Shown piece after piece: positions 30,622 to 38,604 of a stretch of 64,000 nucleotides of DNA (positions within the stretch are counted from its first letter, which is position 1; each line of letters starts with the position of its first letter). Both the position numbers and the translations under genes were made by a program. Source of the DNA: Bacillota bacterium (GTDB taxonomy: Bacteria > Bacillota > Clostridia > Christensenellales > Aristaeellaceae); NCBI GenBank assembly GCA_023413135.1, contig JAEZQK010000032.1:62001-126000 (forward strand), in the 5' to 3' direction. The notes under the pieces are model-generated. The model saw only the letters and a list, made by a program, of their open reading frames with translations, was not told where the DNA came from and did not search any database.

Positions 30622-31497
30622 CTATGCCTTGCCTGGTGATTCCCTTATCGTTTGGGCTTTATAGGAAAACTCCCAACGGTCGTACAGCAGGATCAGGAAT
30701 ACGGGAACAAAATACCGGAGTGCCATAAAAAAGTGATTCCAGCGTTGATAGATGAGCCATCCACTATAGTAGAAAAACAACGCAAACGCCACACCCAGGC
30801 AGGCAACGGCTGTAAATACAGCCCATTTGCGCCGCTTTTGTATCCGCGGAATGACGAGTGTTATGATGATTGCCAGTATATCCCCGGAAAGCAGGTCTGT
30901 AAACCGGCAGTCAGCCATAATATCCTGAAATATACCCGGCCTGAATTCATACATTTTCAATAGCGGCAATGAAAATGCAGCACCAACCCACATGATGATC
31001 GTATGTGAGAAGCACATCAGGCGGATGGAATACGGAATGGGCGGATCATAGCGGGCGATACGGGGCGCGTTATGTGCGGCGAGGGGAAATACGGAAGTGT
31101 AGGCCAGTACGGAAAACAGAAGGCTCCAATGAATGTACTTCAGGTATCCGGTGATAAAAAAAATAATTTCCGTGGCGATGAACAGCGCAATGAATGGAAG
31201 GGATGTCCGCCAGGGGTGCTCCTTCTTCGCATAATACAGAAAAACAATCAGCGCTATAGGTAAAATAAGCGTGTCTGAAAATATGATGCCCAATTCGTTG
31301 TCGAACATGGGATCAGGAAGCAAATGCATGGGGAACTTATATAGACCCAGCAAAAGGTTAAATGAAACCTCCGTCACGTCTGCCACATAAACGCCGATGG
31401 AATAGGCGGTTATATATGCATGCCAGGACAGAGGCTTCTTTTTTGCAAGGCAAAACATCCATATCGTAAAAACTGCAAGAAGGATGATGTACAGCAT
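30622..31497 (-). CDS. CBO0543-like integral membrane protein
   Basis: About 291-aa membrane protein with eight or nine predicted helices, resembling the poorly characterised CBO0543 family of Firmicutes (YADVTEVSFNLLLGLYKFP and PDPMFDNELGIIFSD are its recognisable loops). No catalytic motif is visible. ATG 31497 is preferred because GCGGAGG is 9 nt upstream; the frame extends to 31515. Directly upstream lies a remnant that could be the N terminus of a related paralogue. Confidence 0.65.
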   Translation of the reverse strand: MLYIILLAVFTIWMFCLAKKKPLSWHAYITAYSIGVYVADVTEVSFNLLLGLYKFPMHLLPDPMFDNELGIIFSDTLILPIALIVFLYYAKKEHPWRTSLPFIALFIATEIIFFITGYLKYIHWSLLFSVLAYTSVFPLAAHNAPRIARYDPPIPYSIRLMCFSHTIIMWVGAAFSLPLLKMYEFRPGIFQDIMADCRFTDLLSGDILAIIITLVIPRIQKRRKWAVFTAVACLGVAFALFFYYSGWLIYQRWNHFFMALRYFVPVFLILLYDRWEFSYKAQTIRESPGKA

Positions 31498-31556
31498 GGC
31501 GAAAAACCTCCGCATCTACCGGTTCGGCTGGCGTTTGAGTTTGAAGCCATGGAACA

Positions 31557-31745
31557 TCACCGCGCAACGCAGGTTTTGGCTACCATCTTCCCGGTGACGA
31601 ACTTGACCAGGACGTAGATGGCGATATAGATAGGGAAGGAGTACCCGAATACGCTCATTTCCAGCAGCCGCTTTTTATCCACTACCTTACACCGGATGAC
31701 AGACGGAATAATGATCAAAGCAATGGAGACCCACCACGCAATAAA
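31557..31745 (-). pseudogene. Remnant of a CBO0543-like membrane protein
   Basis: After the stop of the upstream membrane protein, the same frame continues for 62 codons as FIAWWVSIALIIIPSVIR, CKVVDKKRLLEMSVFGYSF and PIYIAIYVLVKFVTG before a TGA at 31557. The W...P...VDKKRLLE...FG pattern recalls the start of CBO0543-family proteins. There is no start codon with a ribosome-binding site and the rest of a gene is absent, so it is called a fragment. Confidence 0.45.
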
Positions 31746-33014
31746 TTAAACCTCACTTTTCAGGGTGAGCGCGCTCACCCCCAACGCACCGTGGCTCCAG
31801 AGTATATCTTGCACCATATCCGATTGGTTATCCCTACATTCTACCAAAAGAACTACTTCCGTGGATTTGTATACTTTCTTGGATTTTTGATTGCGCTTTA
31901 CCATAAGAAGCTTAATTACTAAACCGACTCCAAAGCCCGTTCCTGTGCCGATAAGTGCCCACAGCACCGGTCCCCAGTACAGCAAAAAGCCATAGATGAG
32001 GCCTAAAAGCGAAAACAAGGCGGCCAGGATAACCGGCATGTCAATAAGGCTTAGCCTGTCGGAAGCATGTGTCCGGTCAAAGAGCATCCTGTCGTCATCC
32101 TGCCTATCCAGCGGCACGGCCAGGATGGAATCCTTGGGTATGTTCCGCTTTTGAAGCGTCGAAACGGCGGCTTCCAGATGGATGGTGTGTTCGAAATTCG
32201 ATACGATATACATACCGCACTCCCTTTTCTCCCCGATATGAAAAGGCATCCTGAAATTCTTGCTTTGATACTCATTTTTCAGGAACCTGGCCTGTTCCCA
32301 ATCAAAAAGTTTGTTGCTTTCCACAGCATTCGTGTATGCATCGTAAAGGCCAAAGAAAAAGATGGATGGAATATTTAATATCCATTGCTTGTCAGCCACT
32401 TCCTTTGCCAAGTCAAATTGCCCCAGCAAGGTATAGTGGATGGAGGGCAGCAGCTTGGACTCGTAGGCGACTACAATCCACCAGCCCAGAAGGAAGAAGG
32501 CCGTTACAATCCGGCGAATCATCAATTGCCCAACACCGGGCGAAATCATGGACCAAACCGCGGCAGACCATGGGGCACACCTGTCCAGCTGGTTGATTCC
32601 CAGAGCGTTCATGATAAATGGTTTGAGCGGCGTATCCTCACGCGCAGCCAAGACATATTGTAAATTCAAATCTACGGTGGAACGATAGCAGTCCCAGATG
32701 CCAAACAGATATGTGGGAATATAGAGCAATAGCCACTGCTTGTCCAGCACGCTTTTTGCCAGCTCAAATTGCCCTGTGAATGTATAGTAGATGGACAGAT
32801 TCAGGTGGGACATCAAATTGATAAACACTTCCCATGAAAAAAGAATGATGCCAACAATATACCTTGACAGCAAAAGATGGCCCAGCCCCGGAAAGATGGC
32901 TGCCCAAAAGGCAATAATGACTGGATTTCTCAAATGCAGCTGGGATGTTCCCAGGACACTCAAATAAGCTCTTGGACGTCGGGCGGACGAATTTTGCTGC
33001 CGGGATTGCGACAT
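31746..33014 (-). CDS. Membrane protein with internal tandem duplication
   Basis: About 422 aa, function unknown. Two successive ~95-residue units each contain an IxPGxGQ/H-like start, a hydrophobic pair, then S-I-x-Y-T-x2-GQF-x-LAK-x-V-x-DKQW and a final FG-x2-D-x-Y-x2-V/T-x3-N: first from about residue 27, second from about 125. A soluble region from about residue 240 (MYIVSNFEHTIHLEAAVSTL, ILAVPLDRQ) resembles short stress-type alpha/beta domains, followed by a glycine-rich membrane hairpin. ATG 33014 has AGGGG upstream. Duplication within the gene is the clearest feature. Confidence 0.7.
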   Translation of the reverse strand: MSQSRQQNSSARRPRAYLSVLGTSQLHLRNPVIIAFWAAIFPGLGHLLLSRYIVGIILFSWEVFINLMSHLNLSIYYTFTGQFELAKSVLDKQWLLLYIPTYLFGIWDCYRSTVDLNLQYVLAAREDTPLKPFIMNALGINQLDRCAPWSAAVWSMISPGVGQLMIRRIVTAFFLLGWWIVVAYESKLLPSIHYTLLGQFDLAKEVADKQWILNIPSIFFFGLYDAYTNAVESNKLFDWEQARFLKNEYQSKNFRMPFHIGEKRECGMYIVSNFEHTIHLEAAVSTLQKRNIPKDSILAVPLDRQDDDRMLFDRTHASDRLSLIDMPVILAALFSLLGLIYGFLLYWGPVLWALIGTGTGFGVGLVIKLLMVKRNQKSKKVYKSTEVVLLVECRDNQSDMVQDILWSHGALGVSALTLKSEV

Positions 33015-33084
33015 AGAATGCAATACCCCTTCCCGGAAAATATTTACAGGTTTATTATGGCCGTGATAAAGAAAATCATGCCGA

Positions 33085-33122
33085 TAAAAAAGGCCTCTTT
33101 GCATGAATACAAAGAGGCCTTT
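33085..33122 (-). terminator. Intrinsic terminator of the sugar operon
   Basis: On the minus strand AAAGGCCTCTTTG/CAAAGAGGCCTTT with TTTTTT following; lies 15 bp after the isomerase stop. Confidence 0.92.
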
Positions 33123-33136
33123 AAATATTGAAGTAT

Positions 33137-34006
33137 TCAGTTGCCGGTGATCCGTTTCAGGTAGGCGTATCCCGCCTCAATGGCGGTCAGTGTCTCTTCC
33201 ATACCCTCGAACTCCAGGGACAGGAAGCCGTCATAGCCTGCTTTTTTAAGGCTATACAAGCACTGTTCAATAGGGACCGCCCCATGGCCTGCCACCGTGC
33301 CCCGCAGATAATTGCCGCCCCGGGAGCGGAACCAGCCCATGCCGGGATCCATTTCTGTGCCGGGCTTTTTTAGAAAATCCTTGGCGTGGACATGGAAGGC
33401 ATAAGGCGCGGCGATAGCTGCCGCATAAGCGCAATCCTGATCCACACAGGCAAAGTTGCCCATATCCACAAGCCAGCCGAAATTCTTGTGGTCCACCGCC
33501 AGGATGAGTTCCTCCACACGCTGGGCATCCTGCATCAAAAAGCCGTGGTTTTCCGTGCAGGTGCGAATCCCCTTGGAAGCAGCATATTCCGCTACCTCAC
33601 GTATGGCCGGCGCTGCGATGCGGATCACATCCCGGTAGCTTTTGCATTTTTCATTCAATTGCCTGGCGATGTCGTGGCGCATAAGGCCCGCACCCAGCAG
33701 CGCGGTGATATCCGCGCAGCCTTTCAGCCGTGCCGCTTCTTTTTGAATGTCACCGCCGCTGCCCACAAGGAAATCCGCCGGAACGGTGTAAGCGCAGATA
33801 TGGAGGCCAATGGAGTGGCAATGATTGCGCAGGGCGGAGGCCAATTCCTCTACAGTCGTTTGCCCCCGGCCAAAGCGAAGGTCCAGGGGAATGAACTCAA
33901 TGGCTTCAAAGCCTGTCTTTTTGGCAAGATCGCAAATGTCGAAATAACTGGCCCCGGTCTTTTCCATATGGTTCAAATAGCTGTAGCTTGATACCGAAAG
34001 GCGCAA
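33137..34006 (-). CDS. Sugar phosphate isomerase/epimerase (AP endonuclease-2-like TIM barrel)
   Basis: 289 aa, xylose-isomerase-like TIM barrel. Metal-site elements are EAIEFIPLDLRF, CTENHGF (Glu), GWLVDMGNFACVD (Asp), FHVHAKDF (His) and FLSLEFEG (Glu). These match IolE/IolI/UxaE-like epimerases. The TTG start at 34006 is chosen because GAGGGGAGGG lies six nt upstream, just behind the stop of the dehydrogenase gene, which indicates coupling. With the dehydrogenase and second isomerase it probably forms a catabolic module for a cyclitol or uncommon sugar. Confidence 0.85.
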   Translation of the reverse strand: MRLSVSSYSYLNHMEKTGASYFDICDLAKKTGFEAIEFIPLDLRFGRGQTTVEELASALRNHCHSIGLHICAYTVPADFLVGSGGDIQKEAARLKGCADITALLGAGLMRHDIARQLNEKCKSYRDVIRIAAPAIREVAEYAASKGIRTCTENHGFLMQDAQRVEELILAVDHKNFGWLVDMGNFACVDQDCAYAAAIAAPYAFHVHAKDFLKKPGTEMDPGMGWFRSRGGNYLRGTVAGHGAVPIEQCLYSLKKAGYDGFLSLEFEGMEETLTAIEAGYAYLKRITGN

Positions 34007-34020
34007 TTTGATCCCTCCCC

Positions 34021-35079
34021 TCAAAGCACCACTTCGTGTCCCGTTTTCGCAGATTCATAGATGGCATCCAGAATCTTCATCAGCGTTACCCCATCCTCCG
34101 CCGGGCTTTGGCAGGGCGCGCCTGTCATAACACAGTCCACAAAATGGGCGATCTCGTTTTGAAACAAGCCGTCAAAGCTTAAGGAGGTGCGCATAGGCAG
34201 CGTCACATCTGCCAGGTACCCGTTCATCTCGGTATAGATTTCCAGGTCCGGCTCCAGCTTGGCCCCGGCCTTGGTACCAAATAGCTCTATGCGCCCCACG
34301 GGCTTTGCAATGTTCAGGGAAAAGCTGGCCTCCACCGTCACCACAGCGCCGTTGTCATAGCGGATCATGGCGCTTGCCAGATCCTCCACATCGCAGATGT
34401 CGTGATCCGTGGCGCTGGCAGCCCGGTAGCCTGGATCGCTTTTCACATCCTTGCGGTCAAACAGCTTTTGGAAGGTTGCGCCGTATACCGATACGGGTCT
34501 GGGGTTGCCCATCAGGAACCTGGTCAGGTCGATGACGTGAACCCCCAGGTCAATAAGCGGCCCGCCGCCAGAGCGGGACTTGTCGCCGAACCAGCCGCCG
34601 GGATTGCCCTTACGGCGAAGATAGGTGGCTTTGGCGTAATAGATATCGCCGAATGCACCCTGCTTGATGAAATCCTTCAAAATAGCGCAGTCGTTGCCGA
34701 AGCGGCGTACAAAGCCAATCATTAAAAGCTTTCCGCTCTCCTTGGCGGCCTTGAGCATACCCTCCGCATCCTTAAAGCTGGTGGCCATGGGCTTTTCGCA
34801 CAGCACATGCTTGCCGGCTTTCAAAGCGGCGATCGCAAGCGGCGCGTGGGCGGCATTCCAGGCACAGATGCTGACGGCCTGTAATTCGGGGAGGCGGAGC
34901 ATATCCTCCGCGTTGGTATATAGGCGCGTGACATTAAATTCTTCGCCCCGCTTTTGAAGGAGCGGTTCGTTAAGGTCGCATAGCGCATAGATTTCCACAT
35001 CCTGATGTTTCTTATAGGCATTTAAATGCTCCAGGGAAATGGAGCCGGTGCCGATGACACCAATCTTCAACTTTTCCAT
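34021..35079 (-). CDS. Gfo/Idh/MocA family oxidoreductase
   Basis: 352-aa NAD(P)-dependent dehydrogenase. The Rossmann fold begins KIGVIGTGSISLEHL (GxGxxS). The EKP motif is present as HVLCEKPMATSFKDA, followed by the catalytic-side GGGPLIDLGVHVIDLTRF (G-x3-DxGxH). Substrate is probably a sugar, inositol or amino-sugar derivative. It lies between two TIM-barrel isomerase genes, in an arrangement like inositol or 3-keto-sugar degradation sets. No transporter is present beside it. Confidence 0.93.
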   Translation of the reverse strand: MEKLKIGVIGTGSISLEHLNAYKKHQDVEIYALCDLNEPLLQKRGEEFNVTRLYTNAEDMLRLPELQAVSICAWNAAHAPLAIAALKAGKHVLCEKPMATSFKDAEGMLKAAKESGKLLMIGFVRRFGNDCAILKDFIKQGAFGDIYYAKATYLRRKGNPGGWFGDKSRSGGGPLIDLGVHVIDLTRFLMGNPRPVSVYGATFQKLFDRKDVKSDPGYRAASATDHDICDVEDLASAMIRYDNGAVVTVEASFSLNIAKPVGRIELFGTKAGAKLEPDLEIYTEMNGYLADVTLPMRTSLSFDGLFQNEIAHFVDCVMTGAPCQSPAEDGVTLMKILDAIYESAKTGHEVVL

Positions 35080-35091
35080 TGTATTTCTCCT

Positions 35092-35934
35092 TTAAGCCAT
35101 GATGCTTTTCAGGTAATCCACGGCTCCTGCAATGTCCCTATACGGATCTTCGCCTACTTCACGCTCTATGGTGAGGAATCCGCGGTAGCCAATATCCCAC
35201 AAGGCCTTCAGCCAGCCGGGGAAATCCACATGCCCGCTTCCCAGCGGCAATTCTTCAAAGGAGGGGGAGGTGACGATGGGCGATTCCACCACGGAGTAAA
35301 CCTCTTCCGGATTGCGGTAATAATGGCGAACGCCATCCTTGGCGTGGGTATGAACGATATAATCCTTCAGGGTATGCACGGCCTTTACGGGATCGTCGCC
35401 CGTGACCATCACAAGGTTGGCCGGGTCGAAGTTCACCGCCACGCCTTTGGAGTGAAGGCCGTCCAGAAAGCGCTTCAAGGTGGCGGCTGTTTCCGGGCCT
35501 GTTTCCACGGCAAAGTGGGCCTTAACGCTATCGGCATAGCGGCTCAGTTCCCCGCATGCATCCTGCATGATGCGGAAGCGGGGATGATTTTCATCCTCCG
35601 GGACCACACCGATGTGGGTGGTGACGACGTCGGTGCCCAGGTCTTTCGCCAGTTCCAGGATGCGCTTGGAAGCTTCAATGAGCCTTGGGTTTTCCGCCGG
35701 GTGATGAAAACCCTGACCCAGGTCGCCGCACAAGGCACTGATTACAAGGCCATTGTCCTGCGCGCGCCGCCGGAATTCCCGGCGCTTTTCCTGCGTCATT
35801 TCATCCGGCGATAATTCGCCCCTGGTGGCATATACCTGTATGCCCTGTACTCCTAACTGTGCGGCTAATTTCAACGCTTCCGGGATAGGCTTCAAAAATG
35901 AATCCAGCATCACACCGATGGGAAAACGCGCCAT
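35092..35934 (-). CDS. Sugar phosphate isomerase/epimerase
   Basis: 280 aa, first gene of the sugar operon and a paralogue in fold (not a close copy) of the 33137-34006 product. It reads GVMLDSFLKPIPEAL at the start, VISALCGDLGQGFHHP, DVVTTHIG, FAVETGPE (Glu), NFDPANLVMV (Asp), IVHTHAKDG (His) and FLTIEREVGEDP (Glu), the expected metal-binding set. ATG 35934 has AAGGAGG. Promoter lies about 100 bp upstream on the minus strand. Substrate unknown. Confidence 0.88.
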   Translation of the reverse strand: MARFPIGVMLDSFLKPIPEALKLAAQLGVQGIQVYATRGELSPDEMTQEKRREFRRRAQDNGLVISALCGDLGQGFHHPAENPRLIEASKRILELAKDLGTDVVTTHIGVVPEDENHPRFRIMQDACGELSRYADSVKAHFAVETGPETAATLKRFLDGLHSKGVAVNFDPANLVMVTGDDPVKAVHTLKDYIVHTHAKDGVRHYYRNPEEVYSVVESPIVTSPSFEELPLGSGHVDFPGWLKALWDIGYRGFLTIEREVGEDPYRDIAGAVDYLKSIMA

Positions 35935-36032
35935 GGTTGTTCCTCCTTATTATTAAAGCGTTCATTTGGCTTGGACGGCAACGTGATACATGTAGACCCG
36001 CATGCATTGCCGGGCCTTTATCATTCTACCAT

Positions 36033-36061
36033 ACAATAGCAGTGTGGTACCGACCTGTCAA
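36033..36061 (-). promoter_or_regulatory. Sigma-A promoter of the sugar operon
   Basis: Minus-strand TTGACA (36061-36056), 17-bp spacer, TATTGT (36038-36033), about 100 bp upstream of the first isomerase. Confidence 0.75.
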
Positions 36062-36201
36062 GCGGGTGGAAGCACGCTTTGCAAATAATCTTCCTTCAGG
36101 CCACAAGTATATGGTACAATAGAAGAAAGCATACGCCATTTTGTTGTACACGAATGAGGCAGTGAAGTTTCTGATTGCATTTCATAACGAAAGGAGCACT
36201 T

Positions 36202-37077
36202 ATGGAGACCAACCGGCCCATCATTGCGCTGATGTATGATTTTGACAACACGCTTTGCACAACCGATATGCAGAACTATTCCTTCATTCCAGGCCTCGGC
36301 ATGGAGCCGGATGCATTTTGGGATATGTCGCGCCGCATGGCGGAAGAGAAGAAAATGGACAGGATCCTGGCCTATATGTACCTGATGGTAAAAAAGGCAG
36401 GAGAGAAACAAAAATCAATCCGGCAGGAAGACCTGGTGGCGCTGGGAAAGGATATTCAATTGTTTCCCGGCGTTATGGATTGGTTTGCGAGAATCAATGC
36501 CTTTGGGGAAGCCCACGGCGTTCAAATCCAGCACTATATCATCTCCTCCGGCTTGAAGGAGATCATTGAAGGCTCGGTCATCGCAAGTCAGTTCAGGGAG
36601 ATATATGCCTGCGCCTTCCACTACGATGACGATGGCGTGGCAGACTGGCCTGCCGTTACGGTGAACTATACGGCAAAGACGCAGTTTCTGTTCCGCATCA
36701 ATAAGGGCGTCCTTCTCATGTCGGAGGATGTGGAGCTCAACAAATTCATCCTCGAGGATGACCGGCCCGTCCCCTTTCGGAACATGGTCTATTTTGGCGA
36801 CGGGCTGACGGACGTGCCCTGCATGAAGCTCGTGAAGACAAACGGAGGCAAATCCATTGCCGTCTACACGCAAAAGGAGAAGGTGGAGAGCCTGCTTTCG
36901 GACAAGCGGGTGGATTTTATAGCGCCTGCCGATTATTCGGAAGGCTCGGAATTGGATGGGCTGGTTAAAGCGATCATCGCTCATATGGCCTGTGGCGATG
37001 CTTTGGCACGCAAAAGCCGCGCCCAGGTCAAGCTGGCCGGGAAAAAGCATGGCAGCGGCGGAGGAAGTGTGGCATAG
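36202..37077 (+). CDS. HAD-family phosphatase-like hydrolase
   Basis: 291 aa. Motif I is MYDFDNTLCT near residue 14, motif II is IISSGLKEIIEGS, and motif IV is VYFGDGLTDVPCM. The DxDxT pattern and the D-G-x-T-D-V-P ending resemble phosphoserine-phosphatase-like HAD proteins found next to unrelated genes in Firmicutes. Substrate unknown. The ATG at 36202 has AAAGGAG; the longer frame from 36175 does not. It precedes the flagellar region but is separated by a leftward transcription unit and probably is not part of the motility regulon. Confidence 0.85.
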   Translation: METNRPIIALMYDFDNTLCTTDMQNYSFIPGLGMEPDAFWDMSRRMAEEKKMDRILAYMYLMVKKAGEKQKSIRQEDLVALGKDIQLFPGVMDWFARINAFGEAHGVQIQHYIISSGLKEIIEGSVIASQFREIYACAFHYDDDGVADWPAVTVNYTAKTQFLFRINKGVLLMSEDVELNKFILEDDRPVPFRNMVYFGDGLTDVPCMKLVKTNGGKSIAVYTQKEKVESLLSDKRVDFIAPADYSEGSELDGLVKAIIAHMACGDALARKSRAQVKLAGKKHGSGGGSVA

Positions 37078-37116
37078 CCAGATGTTGGATATATTCTTCC
37101 AGCCGGCTCGGCCGGG

Positions 37117-37318
37117 AAAAGGTGGAAATATTTTTCCACCCATTTCTCGGTGTATTGTAAAAATAAGGCAAGATATTTTTGGAAATTCATGCATATACTT
37201 GCTGACAGGAATTGGGGAGTTGACGTTTTTCCTTTTCATATGATAACGAAATATTACAAATACTGGAATTTGATCAAACAGACGCACCACTAGGTATTGC
37301 TATAGCCTGCTGAAAAAA
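37117..37318 (-). ncRNA. Candidate sigma-D-dependent small RNA (about 200 nt)
   Basis: A transcript starting about 7 nt after the minus-strand sigma-D -10 box (37325-37332) would run leftward and meet a hairpin with GGTGGAAA...TTTCCACC arms (37140-37121) followed by TTTT. That leaves roughly 200 nt between HAD phosphatase and flagellar operon. The frames that cross it lack ribosome-binding sites and run through the terminator, so I treat it as non-coding. Targets are unknown; coexpression with late flagellar genes is predicted. Confidence 0.5.
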
Positions 37319-37324
37319 CACTAT

Positions 37325-37351
37325 ATATCGGCGCGAATCGACAAATGTTTA
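37325..37351 (-). promoter_or_regulatory. Perfect sigma-D (sigma-28/FliA) promoter, leftward
   Basis: Minus strand: TAAA (37351-37348), 15-bp spacer, GCCGATAT (37332-37325). This is the exact consensus for FliA/SigD promoters. It points away from flgB, towards the HAD phosphatase gene. Confidence 0.85.
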
Positions 37352-37392
37352 GTGCTTTTCAAAAAAAAAGATGAATTTTGCTGTAAAAAGTA

Positions 37393-37420
37393 TTGACAGC
37401 GATTGAGTGCATGATATACT
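37393..37420 (+). promoter_or_regulatory. Sigma-A promoter of the flagellar operon
   Basis: TTGACA (37393-37398), 16-bp spacer, TATACT (37415-37420). The leader to flgB is about 290 nt and includes the riboswitch. Confidence 0.85.
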
Positions 37421-37439
37421 TATTACGGATAGTATGTTT

Positions 37440-37503
37440 GGCATTATATGGCGGGTACCTGGTAGATAATGGTGACCCACCGGGAGGTGATGCTGGAAAA
37501 CCG
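37440..37503 (+). promoter_or_regulatory. Structured leader segment of unknown class
   Basis: Between the promoter and the riboswitch, GGGT...ACCC, CACC-GGGA-GGTG and GATGC-TGGAAAACCGGC-GCATC can form a compact set of stem-loops. It lacks the GEMM signature, so it is not a second c-di-GMP-I aptamer. Confidence 0.4.
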
Positions 37504-37558
37504 GCGCATCCAAAATTTACCTTATTTATAGTTATGAAAAGAAATAAATATCGAACGA

Positions 37559-37630
37559 AATGGCAAACCCATCGAATCGAAAGGTGGGGACGCAAAGCTA
37601 TAGGGTCTGAAATGACAGCCAGTTGCCGAA
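37559..37630 (+). promoter_or_regulatory. Cyclic-di-GMP-I (GEMM) riboswitch
   Basis: Matches the GEMM-I aptamer: GGCAAACC at the start of P1/P2, a CGAAAG tetraloop, GGGGACGCAAAGC, a GGTCT segment, and AGCC-x-GTTGCCGA closing the outer stem (GGCAA/TTGCC). It lies about 90 nt before flgB. In Clostridioides difficile a riboswitch of this class sits before flgB and lowers flagellar expression when c-di-GMP is high; the same off-logic is likely here, but I see no classical terminator after the aptamer, so the output mechanism is unclear. Confidence 0.95.
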
Positions 37631-37719
37631 AAGGTATTTTTTGTTGCGCAAAAATGGGCGATTGCTGCAAATACAATACAAATCGTTACAAAACAGTGAA
37701 AAAAAGGGAGGGATTCTGT

Positions 37720-38109
37720 GTGAGCAGCGCACTGGACAACACAAGCATGACACTTCTTCAAAAAAGTCTGGACGCCGTGTGGCAAAGGCAGCAAGTGATT
37801 GCCAACAATATCGCAAACGCTGCCACACCCGGCTACAAAAGCCAGCGGCTGGAATTTGAAGACTTGCTGGAAAAGCAGCTTCAAAAGACCGGGACCGATG
37901 AGGAAGGTTTGCAAGATGCCCTTGAAAAGGTGGAGCCCCGGATCGTGCGCGATGAAAGCACCGCGGCCCAGGAAGACGGGAACAATGTTGACCTTGATTA
38001 CGAGAACATTGAAATGGCCAGGGCACAGATGCAGTACAGCTATATGGCCAATTCCCTCAATGCGCAGATCAACCGGCTCAAGTATGTGATCACAGAAGGG
38101 CGTGGATAA
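37720..38109 (+). CDS. flgB: Flagellar basal body rod protein FlgB
   Basis: 129-aa proximal rod protein, first gene of the flagellar operon. The rod/hook signature is visible in the N-terminal helix, VIANNIANAATPGYKSQRLEFE, and in the C-terminal helix, IEMARAQMQYSYMANSLNAQINRLKYVI. The two helices pair in the assembled rod. GTG 37720 follows AGGGAGGG; upstream codons belong to the leader. flgC starts after 2 bp. Confidence 0.93.
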   Translation: MSSALDNTSMTLLQKSLDAVWQRQQVIANNIANAATPGYKSQRLEFEDLLEKQLQKTGTDEEGLQDALEKVEPRIVRDESTAAQEDGNNVDLDYENIEMARAQMQYSYMANSLNAQINRLKYVITEGRG

Positions 38110-38111
38110 AG

Positions 38112-38555
38112 ATGGCATTCCTGGATTCATTGAACATCAGCGGTTCGGGCTTGACCGCGCAGAAGCTGCGCATGCAGGTGGTGGCGCAGAACTTGGCAAA
38201 CGCTCAAACTACAAGAACCGAAGAGGGTGGGCCCTACAGGCGGAAGCTGGTTGTGCTCTCAGAAAGAAACAGGACAGATGCCTTCTCAACGGAGTTGAAT
38301 GCCTCCATCAGCGGGAAAGCATCCGCAGCCGGAGTAGAGGCCACCGCCATCGTGGAAGATGCGGATGACTTCAAGCTGGAGTATGATCCGACTCACCCCG
38401 ATGCTGACGAAAACGGGTATGTACAGCTTCCCAACGTGAACACGGTGGAAGAAATGGTGGACATCATGTCCGCTTCCAGGCTGTACGAAGCCAATGTGAC
38501 GGCATTCAACGCCATGAAGGAAATGGCCGCAAAGGCTCTTGAAATAGGAAAATAA
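38112..38555 (+). CDS. flgC: Flagellar basal body rod protein FlgC
   Basis: 147-aa proximal rod protein. N-terminal NISGSGLTAQKLRMQVVAQNLANAQTT-type signature (with NLANAQTT in place of the usual N-I-A-N) and the C-terminal VNTVEEMVDIMSASRLYEANVTAFNAMK are typical of FlgC. Middle residues match the FlgC strand region (DPTHPDADENGYVQLPNV). It lies between flgB and fliE. Confidence 0.95.
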   Translation: MAFLDSLNISGSGLTAQKLRMQVVAQNLANAQTTRTEEGGPYRRKLVVLSERNRTDAFSTELNASISGKASAAGVEATAIVEDADDFKLEYDPTHPDADENGYVQLPNVNTVEEMVDIMSASRLYEANVTAFNAMKEMAAKALEIGK

Positions 38556-38604
38556 CCTGGAAAACTGATACGAAAGAATAGCGCGAAAGAAATGGGGAAT
38601 GGAC

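Noticed and set aside
37121..37140. Terminator of the HAD phosphatase gene on the + strand
   Set aside because: On the + strand the hairpin is followed by CATTTCTCGG, not a T-run; the T-run is present only on the minus strand.
36415..37290. 291-codon minus-strand ORF crossing the HAD phosphatase gene
   Set aside because: It is antisense to a clear HAD gene, lacks a ribosome-binding site and runs through the terminator hairpin at 37121-37140; I treat only the sigma-D transcript, not the ORF, as real.
37440..37503. Second c-di-GMP-I aptamer in tandem
   Set aside because: The GCAAACC and ACGCAAAGC signatures are missing; kept only as an unclassified structured segment.
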